Shown piece by piece: positions 32,597 to 41,642 of a DNA stretch of 64,000 bases. Numbering within the stretch: the stretch's first letter is position 1; every line of letters starts with the position of its first letter. This DNA is from Macrotrachela quadricornifera (taxonomy: Eukaryota; Rotifera; Eurotatoria; Philodinida; Philodinidae): positions 462,816 to 526,815 of the forward strand of contig JAJEKB010020399.1 in the NCBI GenBank assembly GCA_022393335.1, written 5' to 3'. The position numbers and the translations under genes are program-made. Below the pieces are notes generated by a model, which made no database searches, had not been told where the DNA came from, and worked only from the letters and a program-made list of their open reading frames with translations.

Positions 32597-34372
32597 TTCT
32601 TATCTTTTATCCTCAAACAAATACGAGAATATCCTTTCATCTTAGTAAGATGCACCATTCATAGACATATGTGTCGATATCTTGATTAAATTCATTTTTG
32701 AATTTTCTTTTGTCATAGATGGTAGCCATGGTATATCTTTGTTCATTCTCTTTCTTGCTTCTGTTCTGTGTCTCACTTGCGATTCTCTCATCATCTAGCG
32801 TGATGATTGTATGATACAGTCTTTTTTCTTCTCATCTTGCTACGCGTCTGTACTCGATGATACAGCATTTTCTCTCTCATATTTCTTTGGTTTCATTGAC
32901 ATTCCTCCCACATGTGTTTTTCTTCCTTTCACATTCTTTGTTGTTCGCCGCTGATTCTGAATAGGAGAGGGTGTATTGGAACGTGATATATGCATGAGAG
33001 AGGGCATTGGAAGCAGTAGATATATATTGTTTCATTCTTGCGTGCTTTTTGATGATGTGCTTACATTCTTTTTTGCTCCGATTCGTGTTCGGTTGTGTAA
33101 TAAAAATTTCTCTCTTCACATCTTTTTAGTTTCTTGTTCCTGTTTAATTTCGTAATCATCTATATATTCTCATTTTCTTTTTAAAGTGTTTCAAACAGCT
33201 CTAACTGAAACTTGAAATTTATCACTTAACTGTCGATAAGAAAGTCCGTTTTCTTTCTTTTTTTTTGTAAATAAAGTTCATGATGAGTTGTTATAATTAA
33301 TAATGTAACATTAACGCTTCATTCACACTTAACTCGTTTTACCTTATTCAGTATGAATGGAGCCATAACCACTAATTCATCTTAAAAAGATACCAACAAT
33401 CACATTGCTGGATTTGTTTTACGTTTTTCGGTGTAATTGAGGCCTAAGATACAAACATATAACAAGTTATTCTAGTGTATTTCGACAAGAGTAAAATTGC
33501 TTTTTTTTCTGTTTCTTTCTAAGCTAATCACAAAACTAGCCAGTGAAATACATTGTGTTAATTCAAAGTTTAGGGATGCTCTCTATAATGTTCACATTAC
33601 GGGGGGTAAATTATACAGTTGGGATCACAAAAATGTGTTTACATTCAGAATTGTGAGGGGATCATTAAGAAGGGGATGAAAACCAGTAAAAATCGCTCGG
33701 AAGATCGGATGGGGGTTCAGCATTACAGGTCTTACTGTGCATTCTCTTGTCTGCTGTATTACCTTTTATTGTAAAGTCGATACAATCGTAACTCTCAAAA
33801 TTCTGAAGCTTTCGTTAGTTCTATAATTAGCCCCTCTCTTGTAGAAAATCAAACTATACCTCTAAACCGCGTTTTTAACGGGCTTCTATTTAGTAAAAAA
33901 TTCATTGTTCATATCACTAGTCGTTAGTACTGTACCTACCTGGAAAAACATTTTTGGCAACCCTGTACTTTTTTTCTTCTGGGATTGTTTTATCATATAT
34001 ATTTTATCTTTCATTTTCTTTGAAGTAAAGAGTGTGATTCAGTACATATGTAATATAATGTCTTGTGGGTTGATTCGAAAAAAAATTGGATTATAAAGAA
34101 GTAGGCTTTTTTTTGAGTTTTGTTTTGATTAGAATACTCTTGAACGGCGTAATCGGATTTCAAAGAATCCGAATCAGAGGGTACTGGTCTATTCTTGTGG
34201 TTTCTTTTTCATAATTTTTTTCATGTGATGTTCGATTAAATTAATTTTTCCAATCTAGCGGAATAATGCATTATTCACATAATGAGATATTTTAGAGACA
34301 AGATCGAATTCTCTAACTTGTATTATTCTTTTAATTTTTTTCGTTTTTAGAAGCATCAATTCAAATTTCAAG
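32597..34372. other. Intergenic DNA
   Basis: No intact gene is seen. A possible helix-turn-helix remnant lies at 33178-33280 on the minus strand. No UBX domain or other FAF1 C-terminal exon could be found to complete the gene interrupted at 20203. A T-rich tract ending in an acceptor-like TTTTTAG lies at 34340-34350, before the next gene. Confidence 0.4.
33178..33280 (-). pseudogene. Possible helix-turn-helix remnant of a Tc1/pogo-type transposase
   Basis: The minus strand reads ENGLSYRQLSDKFQVSVRAV, then a stop, then NTLK. This resembles the N-terminal HTH of pogo/CENP-B-type transposases. It is short and isolated, so the call is weak. Confidence 0.3.
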
Positions 34373-34894
34373 ATGTCCAATGAAGATGCCAAAGATTTTG
34401 AGGATGCTAATAAAAAACTTATTCAAGATTTCATAATAGAAGTTGACAAATTACGCGGTGACATACCAGAAGAAGCCAGAGACTGGATCAAAGAAAAACT
34501 AGCAAAGGGTGGTCCATTTAACAGTTTTTATAAATATGTCAATCAACATGCAAACGAAATTGTTCAAGTAGATTATAATTTTTCTGGGAAAAAACCACAA
34601 GAGGAAAAAGAATGGCGATTAAAGTTAACAATCAATACAGACATGCCAAATCAAGCAAGAGGTCAAAGAGCACATTTTGGCGGCGAACTTGATTTCAATG
34701 ATGGTAAAACAAAAAAGAATGTTAATATTCACAAATGGCTTCCCGACAGTATGCTAAAAGTTGGAAGACCAACTGACAGACATGTTGAACTCGAAAACTA
34801 TCCGTCAGCTCCAGAAGAACATAAGGATTTTAAATTTGGAGGTTATGCTAATTGGAGTAGTGAATCGTTTAAATATCCTGCGAAAAGATCTTAA
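34373..34894 (+). CDS. Small hydrophilic protein of unknown function
   Basis: 173 residues, strongly charged, without cysteine, signal peptide or membrane segment, so a soluble cytosolic or nuclear protein is likely. An N-terminal helical part (residues 1-60, rich in Lys/Glu/Asp) is followed by a region with spaced aromatics (YNFSGKK, EWRLKLTINT, HKWLPDSM, GGYANWSSESF) that could form a beta fold. I do not recognise the family. The start lies 22 nt after TTTTTAG, a plausible trans-splice or cis-splice acceptor; bdelloids are known to trans-splice a leader. An AATAAA-like AAATAAAAAT occurs near 34953. The long uninterrupted frame and codon pattern support a real gene. Confidence 0.62.
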   Translation: MSNEDAKDFEDANKKLIQDFIIEVDKLRGDIPEEARDWIKEKLAKGGPFNSFYKYVNQHANEIVQVDYNFSGKKPQEEKEWRLKLTINTDMPNQARGQRAHFGGELDFNDGKTKKNVNIHKWLPDSMLKVGRPTDRHVELENYPSAPEEHKDFKFGGYANWSSESFKYPAKRS

Positions 34895-35349
34895 CAACGT
34901 AATAAATATTATGCTATTTCATGCTAACTTTTTATGTAATCAAGATGTTCTTAAATAAAAATGAATTGCAATGGATTACTTGCTGAGCTAAGAGACGAAA
35001 TGTACTGGATTTTTAAACTAAGTTCAACGTACATCTAATTCTGAAAAGAGCGTACTTTTACAATAACAACATGAATCCTCAAGTTCTTGAAATTTAATCC
35101 TTTCGAGACGATTCAGTTTTGCTAGAAAATAACTTTGTATTTATTGGTTTTCATGTATATTCATGGTCAGTAAATACGTATATTTGATGATTTTTTCAGA
35201 ATTCGTAGCATTATCGTCAGTTCTTCCCCCTTATGTGTAACAGAGCCATCACAATTTTGCTCTGATTTACACATCATCTGAAGGAACCAATATAAAATAG
35301 TGAAAACTCATTGAGCGATGTGAGTTTCTTAGATGATAATTTTGCTAAA
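34895..35349. other. 3' flank of the small gene, no gene seen
   Basis: Probable polyadenylation region near 34953, then AT-rich DNA up to the piggyBac remnant. Confidence 0.4.
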
Positions 35350-35724
35350 ATGCAGTTCGATTGTTTAAGTTCTGAAGAAGAGAATACGGGTGATAACTTA
35401 GATTTACAAGTGTAGAATGAGATAAAATTGGAAGCAGATGCTGAATCTCATAAAGATCATGAAATCGTTGAAGGAATAACGCCAGCTTTGGAAGATAATG
35501 CAATCAATTCTGTCGGTTTTTATCGAGATTTTGTCAATGACGAAATCATTAGTCTTATAATTCATGGAACTAATTGATATGCACAACAACATTTACAAAC
35601 TCAGAAACTTAGCAAACAAGCAAGAATCTTTCAATGGACACCAACTACTAATAGAGAAATTCTAAAATTCATGGGAATTGTTATTCAGATGGGTTTGGTA
35701 CAAACGCTGAAAGTAAACTACTAG
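35350..35724 (+). pseudogene. PiggyBac-type transposase N-terminal remnant
   Basis: In one frame the sequence reads an acidic start (MQFDCLSSEEENTGD) and then the family block FYRDFVNDEIISLIIHGTN-stop-YA, QARIFQWTPTTNREILKFMG and IVIQMGLVQTL. This is the conserved start of the piggyBac (DDE_Tnp_1_7) domain. In-frame stops are TAG 35413-35415, TGA 35575-35577 (between TN and YA, where a residue is normally present) and TAG 35722-35724. The catalytic core was not found downstream. A separate TTAA-flanked piggyBac-like MITE lies at 60157-61236. Confidence 0.72.
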
Positions 35725-36333
35725 TAGAGCAAAAACAATTTATATGAATCTGAAGTGGTTCAAAATATACGGTTGAGAGATAAAGGACGGGGAACGTTTT
35801 CCTTTGTTTTCGGCCCCTATAGAAAACATCATCAGTTCTTCATGAAACTTTCAGTAATTTTAGGGCTCATAGTAAGTAGTCAATCCTATAAATTTCAACT
35901 TGATCAGTTAAGCTTTTGCCTCACTTTGGGCATCCGTCAGATAGCTCCCCATATGACCTATATCAGTGACCTTATGTACCGCCAATCTCCACTATATAGC
36001 CCAGAATCAAAGCCATTTTTTCAGCATGAATACTATTTATTAAGAGCTTGAAAACTGCCCGAACAAGTGCTGGAAAAAAGCTGTCTTGTAATCGTTTTTC
36101 GTAGTATACCGTCCATCTTATGGCTGGAGTATGTGAGAAGTGGTATCTGATATCTATGATGTTTATTATTTTGGAGAGAAGTAAATAATTTCCTAATGTG
36201 CCTGCTACTAGTTGAACATTTGAGTCGTCTAAAATTAGACATGATAAATATACTACACCCCTCTAAGACTTTGTTTGTCAATTATGGTGTCTGTGAAAGA
36301 TATTAGGAATTTTTATTGCTTAGTTATTGTTTT
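35725..36333. other. Probable decayed transposon DNA
   Basis: Short open frames on both strands (98 and 82 codons) show no domain that I can place. The stretch lies between two transposase remnants and is probably part of them. Confidence 0.35.
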
Positions 36334-36748
36334 TCATGAAAGCGAATATAAAAGACCATCTTCATAGGATGATTCAACAAAATCATTTATCAATACACTA
36401 TCATCAAGTATACGCAAGTATGAGTCGGATGGTTGATTTCTTGAAATATCATTTTGATGACACTGATATGCTAAGAACCATATTGTAGCTGCACAATGTG
36501 AACATACACCAACTTGCCTATCACCAATTGGACAATCGTAGCAGCTGCTCAGAATTTCTTCTGTGGAAAACTGAATATAAGTATAATATGATTTTGGATT
36601 GCTATGGCAAGATTGAAAGTGAACTCGTATAAGTTAACCATCGATATTGCAGGTTTGTAGAGGAAAACCTGCCTGATTCTTCAAATCTGTGGTTGAACAA
36701 TGTTCTCCTGAATAAGCTCGTGCTCGCTTCAATTGAAATATGCCTTAA
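36334..36748 (-). pseudogene. C-terminal fragment of a SWIM-type zinc-finger transposase-like protein
   Basis: On the minus strand: GIFQLKRARAYSGEHC, a break, LIRVHFQSCHSNPKSYYTY, then CYDCPIGDRQVGVCSHCAAT and IWFLAYQCHQND, ending at TGA 36334-36336. The CxC...GxRxVGxCxH...WFL pattern is the C-terminal zinc-binding tail seen in a widespread invertebrate transposase-like family. A stop or intron separates the first two blocks. No catalytic part remains nearby. Confidence 0.5.
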
Positions 36749-38348
36749 AAATGGTAAGAAAATATTAGTGAAAAGATTTACATATAGATATAAAGATATC
36801 TCAGATAATTTGCGTTAATATAATATCTATGCAGACGCAAAGTTCGTATGCTAGTTAATGCGTATCCTCAGTACTGATTATTGTTACCGAAAAAACAAGT
36901 AACACTTGTCAAAAGTGACTCATTTAACCCTTGCCTGAATCCATTCTATCTATTTTGAGAGTCATTGTCAGATAAATCGTCGATAAATGTAACGGTAAAT
37001 TCACCTTAATGTGAACAAACTCTTCATATGTTATGATTTACAAAAGCAAGACGATGAATCTCAAATTCGAAAATATATCATGTACATACGATTTTCTCAT
37101 CATGGGTGACGTGTTTCGACTCTTATGGAGCAATAATAAAGTGCTGACATTAGTCGCATACATTACACCTGGCATACTTCTTTTGAAGAATATTCTACAT
37201 TTAATTGAAAGTTGTGCGCAAGAGGATCTCATATTAACTTAGTAAATGAACAGCGGGTTGCTCGTTAGTGCCCCCACAAGGCTTCACTTATGACTAGTGA
37301 GCATCCTCATCCTATCTTCTTTTCAAACTAATCTTCTAGGTGCGTTACAATTGAAACAAATTGGTTCCGTTTCGTAAAAATCACCAAGCTTTTACAGGTG
37401 TTTGCAAAGAAACTTGGAAACATTCTTTTACAGATATCGTCTTCTATACAAGAAAGGATCTAAACCGAGAAAAAACGAAAAACATTTTTCGTTTTTTTTA
37501 TAAATAAGCAGATTTTTCAAGAAGAAGTTAACGAAAATTATCGAGAATCTTGGTCAAAACAGGGATGTTGAATTAAAAAACATTTAAAATCCGAAAGGTC
37601 TAAAGATAGACTATCTTCCCATACAGTTATCTCAATTTTAGTTAAATATAAATGCTTGATTAAGTTCCTCGATTTACTACTGAAAATAAAACAAGATGAT
37701 CTTCGTCAAAGATTGTTGTTGAATTAATGACAATAGTAATGTATTGAAAATTTATAAATAATTCTTTAGCTTGTTTTCAATTATAAAATACATATTCAAT
37801 TTTAATAAGTAATTGTAGGTATTTATTTTATATATGGTCGAAGCATAATCTAATTTTTTATAAGGTTGATTAATAATAATAATAAATAAGATCTCGAATT
37901 AATATTTCAAAAAAATCATAATTTTAATTTTTTCGTTTTTTGATCAATAACATTTTCTTTTTCTTTTTTGCACACTATCATCAATGTGTACATTGTGCAT
38001 TGTACAATCCCTTCCCTCTCATATTAGTTGAAAAGAAAGCAAAAAAACCTACTTTTATGTATAATACGATATGTCGTAAATGTATACTTTTTTGCAAGGT
38101 AGTGAAAAAAAAATGAATTGGTTAATGAAGCATGACAATAAATAAACGATGAAAAGGAGATGATATTTCACAATAGCAAAAACAACAAGCTTTCAATAAC
38201 AACGTATTCAGTTAAAAGCCAATACAGTGTTTTATCGGGTAAGAACAAAGAAAAAAATTATTCGTTTATTTTTAATATAATTTTAAAAACTATTTTAGTT
38301 CGACGATACATACAATCTTAAAGGCATCATAGTAATTGAATTAATAAT
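36749..38348. other. Intergenic DNA and upstream region of ART-TPR gene 2
   Basis: No gene is recognised. The block 38100-38150 matches the region upstream of ART-TPR gene 1 (A9 tract, TTAATGAAGCATGAC, TAAATAAA). Confidence 0.4.
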
Positions 38349-41333
38349 ATGAACAAATTGAAACAAAAGATTAGTGATTTTATTCATAGTAAGAAGACCA
38401 AAGGAATACATAATCCATCTAAAACCGCTGATACAATGACAAGGATATCACAACGCATAAATAATCGTGTCGTTCAAAACTTCGTACTTGTATGGCTCGA
38501 CAGCAGTATCGATGGCGTCAAAAATGCTGATTTTAGTAATACAATGTCGAAATTACGAGAAGTTGTCAACACCATACACATATTCAGTAATGTAGATGAA
38601 TGTATTAACTTTATCAGCGATGTTAAAGAAGAAAAAGTATTTATGATTTTGTCGAGTGTACTACAAGAAATAACAGTACCTGTTGTTCATGCAATGTCAC
38701 AGGTTAGTGCAATCTATATTTTTTGTGAAAACAAAGCTCGTCATGAGCTATGGTCAAAAAATTGGCCAAAAGTCAAAGGTATCTTCGTAGACATTAAACC
38801 AATCTATGAAGCATTGAAACAGGCTGCCTATGAGTGTGATCAAAACACTATTTCGATGAGCTTTGTAGCCACGAATGGTGACATAACAAATAAAAATCTT
38901 AACCAACTGGATCAATCCTTTATGTATACTCAAATACTAAAGGAAATTCTTCTAACAATTGATTTCGATCAACAACATATTCAAGAATTCATTACCTACT
39001 GTCGCCTACAGTTGGCTGGTAATATAAGTGAATTAAAAAATGTCGACAAATTCGAACGAGAATATCATAAACATCTTCCAATCTGGTGGTATACTTATCA
39101 ATGTTTTCTTTCTACAATGTTAAATCGTGCTTTACGAATGATGGAAGTGGACTTCATCGTTAATATGGGTTTTTTCATTAGAGATCTTCATAAGCATATT
39201 GAGCAACTTCATTCGGAACAATATGCTGGGCTTACTCATTCGAACACATTTATCGTATATCGTGGTCAAGGTCTTTTACAAACAGACTTTGATAAATTAT
39301 TCAAAACAAAAGGTGGACTAATATCTTTTAATAATTTCTTATCCACCAGTATGAATCAACAAGTAGCTCTTGATTTTGTCCGGCAAACAATGAAAACTTC
39401 TGATTCAATGGGCATTTTATTCGTCATGAAAATTGATCCATCCATACCATCAACACCTTTTGCCAGTATTCGTGATATTAGTTATATTGAAGGTGAAGAA
39501 GAAATTCTCTTCTCCATGCACTCGATTTTTCGAATTCAAGATATAAAACAAATGGACAACAGCAACAACAATCATTTCTGGAAAGTGCAATTAGCACTGA
39601 CAAATGATAATGATCCTGATTTACATAGATTAACTGAACATATACGCAAAGAGACATATCCAGATGAAAAAGGATGGCATCGAATGATTGAGTTACTGAT
39701 TATACTTGCGCAGTTTGATAAGGCTCAACAACTGTGTGAAATCATGCTTGGTCAAAAACATGATGAAGGTGAAGAAGCAAGAAATTATCATATGCTCGGA
39801 AAAGTTAAGAAAGGTCAAGGAGAATACACCCAAGCAATAACATATTGTGAGAAATCAATTGGAATTCGTCAAAAGATTCTCTCTCCTACACACTCTGATT
39901 TAGCTGGGTCTTACAATATTATAGGTGAAGTATATTCCCGCATAAGCGATTATTCAAAAGCACTTTGGTATTATAAAAAAGCACTTAAAATTTATCAAAA
40001 AACTCTTTCTCAAAGTCATCCTGATTTGGCTAGTTCTTACAGTAATATTGGTGGTGAGTATAATAATATGGGCGATTATTCAAAAGCACTTTCCTACTAT
40101 GAAAAAACATTTGAAATATACCAAAAAACTATTCCTGAAAATCATCCTAAGTTGGGTGCGTCTTACAATAATATTGGTTTGGTGTATAACAACATGGGTG
40201 ATTATTCGAAAGCACTTTCCTATTACGAAAAAGCACTTGGAATACGACAAAAAACTCTTCCTGAAAATCATCCTGATTTAGCTAATTCTTACAATAATAT
40301 TGGTTCGATGCATGACAAAATGGGTGATTATTCAAAAGCATTTTCCTATTATTCAAAAGCACTTGAAATCGCCCATAAAACTCTTCCTCAAAATCATCCT
40401 AATTTCGGTGCTTCTTACAATAATATTGGTTCGATGTATGACAAAATGGGTGATTATTCAAAAGCACTTTCATATTATGAAAAAGCACTTGAAATCACCC
40501 ATAAAACTCTTCCTCAAAATCATCCTAATTTCGGTGCTTCTTACAATAATATTGGTTTGGTGTATAACAACATGGGTGATTATTCAAAAGCGCTTTTATA
40601 TTATAAAACAGCACTTAAAATCTACCAAGAAACTCTTCCTCAAAATCATCCTGATTTGGTTAATTCTTACAGTAATATTGGTGGTGTGTATAACAACATG
40701 AGTGATTATTCAAAAGCACTTTCATATTATGAAAAAACACTTGAAATCGCTCATAAAACTCTTCCTCAAAATCATCCTAATTTAGGTGCTTCTTACAATA
40801 ATATTGGTTCAGTGTATGACAACATGGGTGAATATTCAAAAGCACTTTCATATTATGAAAAAGCACTTCAAATCTCTCATAAAACTCTTCCTCAAAATCA
40901 TCCTAATTTGAGTGTGTCTTACAATAATATTGGTTGGGTGCATAACAATATGGGTGATTATTCAAAAGCCCTTTCATATTATGAAAAAGCACTTGAAATC
41001 ACCCATAAAACTCTTCCTCAAAATCATCTGGATTTGGTTAATTCTTACAGTGGTATTGGTGGCGTATATAAGAATATAGGTGATTATTCAAAAGCACTTT
41101 CATATTATGAAAAAGCACTTGAAATACGACAAAAAGCTTTTCCTGAAAATCATCCGGATTTGGCTTTGTCTTATAGTTATATAGGTGATGTATATGACAA
41201 AAAGGGTAAATATAAGAAAGCACTTTCATTTCATGAACGTGCTCTGGATATAGGGCAATGTGTACTACCTGAAAATCATCCACAACTTCATATGTATAAG
41301 AGAAACGTTGAAAGTACAAAAAAAAAATTGTAA
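38349..41333 (+). CDS. ADP-ribosyltransferase-TPR protein 2, expanded repeat array
   Basis: This 994-residue intronless paralogue of the gene at 16269 has a 30-residue N-terminal extension. The shared N-terminal region (VQNFVLVWLDSSIDGVKNAD) and the ART core are intact: YRGQGL, FNNFLSTS and EGEEEILFSMHS, so the R, STS and ExE elements of an arginine-type mono-ADP-ribosyltransferase are all present. It carries twelve kinesin-light-chain-type TPRs of 42 residues, against four in the paralogue. Eleven are perfectly phased 126-bp DNA repeats at 39891-41276 (GDYSKALSYYEKALEI and KTLPQNHPNLGASYNNIG recur). The array should form a long superhelical partner-binding surface. No signal peptide is seen, so it is probably cytosolic. 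The substrate and partner are unknown. A shared upstream block lies at 38100-38150. Confidence 0.88.
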   Translation: MNKLKQKISDFIHSKKTKGIHNPSKTADTMTRISQRINNRVVQNFVLVWLDSSIDGVKNADFSNTMSKLREVVNTIHIFSNVDECINFISDVKEEKVFMILSSVLQEITVPVVHAMSQVSAIYIFCENKARHELWSKNWPKVKGIFVDIKPIYEALKQAAYECDQNTISMSFVATNGDITNKNLNQLDQSFMYTQILKEILLTIDFDQQHIQEFITYCRLQLAGNISELKNVDKFEREYHKHLPIWWYTYQCFLSTMLNRALRMMEVDFIVNMGFFIRDLHKHIEQLHSEQYAGLTHSNTFIVYRGQGLLQTDFDKLFKTKGGLISFNNFLSTSMNQQVALDFVRQTMKTSDSMGILFVMKIDPSIPSTPFASIRDISYIEGEEEILFSMHSIFRIQDIKQMDNSNNNHFWKVQLALTNDNDPDLHRLTEHIRKETYPDEKGWHRMIELLIILAQFDKAQQLCEIMLGQKHDEGEEARNYHMLGKVKKGQGEYTQAITYCEKSIGIRQKILSPTHSDLAGSYNIIGEVYSRISDYSKALWYYKKALKIYQKTLSQSHPDLASSYSNIGGEYNNMGDYSKALSYYEKTFEIYQKTIPENHPKLGASYNNIGLVYNNMGDYSKALSYYEKALGIRQKTLPENHPDLANSYNNIGSMHDKMGDYSKAFSYYSKALEIAHKTLPQNHPNFGASYNNIGSMYDKMGDYSKALSYYEKALEITHKTLPQNHPNFGASYNNIGLVYNNMGDYSKALLYYKTALKIYQETLPQNHPDLVNSYSNIGGVYNNMSDYSKALSYYEKTLEIAHKTLPQNHPNLGASYNNIGSVYDNMGEYSKALSYYEKALQISHKTLPQNHPNLSVSYNNIGWVHNNMGDYSKALSYYEKALEITHKTLPQNHLDLVNSYSGIGGVYKNIGDYSKALSYYEKALEIRQKAFPENHPDLALSYSYIGDVYDKKGKYKKALSFHERALDIGQCVLPENHPQLHMYKRNVESTKKKL
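39891..41276 (+). repeat. Eleven in-frame 126-bp tandem repeats (TPR units)
   Basis: Exactly 11 x 126 bp = 1386 bp without indels, each encoding one 42-residue TPR starting H-P/S-x-L/F. Central copies (about 40270-41030) are more alike than the outer ones, indicating recent duplication or gene conversion in the middle of the array. Confidence 0.9.
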
Positions 41334-41440
41334 TTGTGTGTTTTATTTTTTTCTGCTTGGAAAATAAAAAAAATTCGAAAAAGTGGAAAAGATTATTTCT
41401 GGTTATTTAAGAGATACGTGCGCGCGTACCAAGAGGGAAC

Positions 41441-41612
41441 AAACTGATTTCAAATGCCGAAACCATTTTGAAATCATCTGAAATCAATGAAATCACTTGA
41501 AATCATTGCTAATAGATGCATATCAACCCCAAAATTTCCAATGATTTCCGTGATTTCATTGATTTCGACGATTTCGAGTGATTTCAGTGATTTCAAATGA
41601 TTTCAGGTTGAC
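41441..41612. repeat. Cluster of GATTTCA/TGAAATC words in two opposed blocks
   Basis: About ten degenerate 9-12 bp units of TGAAATCA on the left half (41441-41505) are followed by units in the opposite orientation (TGATTTCA, 41535-41612). The cluster could fold into a hairpin. It resembles the subterminal repeats of other elements here, but terminal repeats and a target duplication were not found. Confidence 0.65.
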
Positions 41613-41642
41613 TTACAATTCGAAATCAATTCGTTTAGCTTA

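Noticed and set aside
39891..41276. CRISPR-like array because of regular 126-bp repeats
   Set aside because: The repeats are in-frame coding TPR units without spacers, in a eukaryotic gene.
41441..41612. GATTTCA cluster as a terminus of the pogo-like element
   Set aside because: The inverted repeat of that element starts at 41643, after TA, and the cluster has no counterpart beyond its right end.
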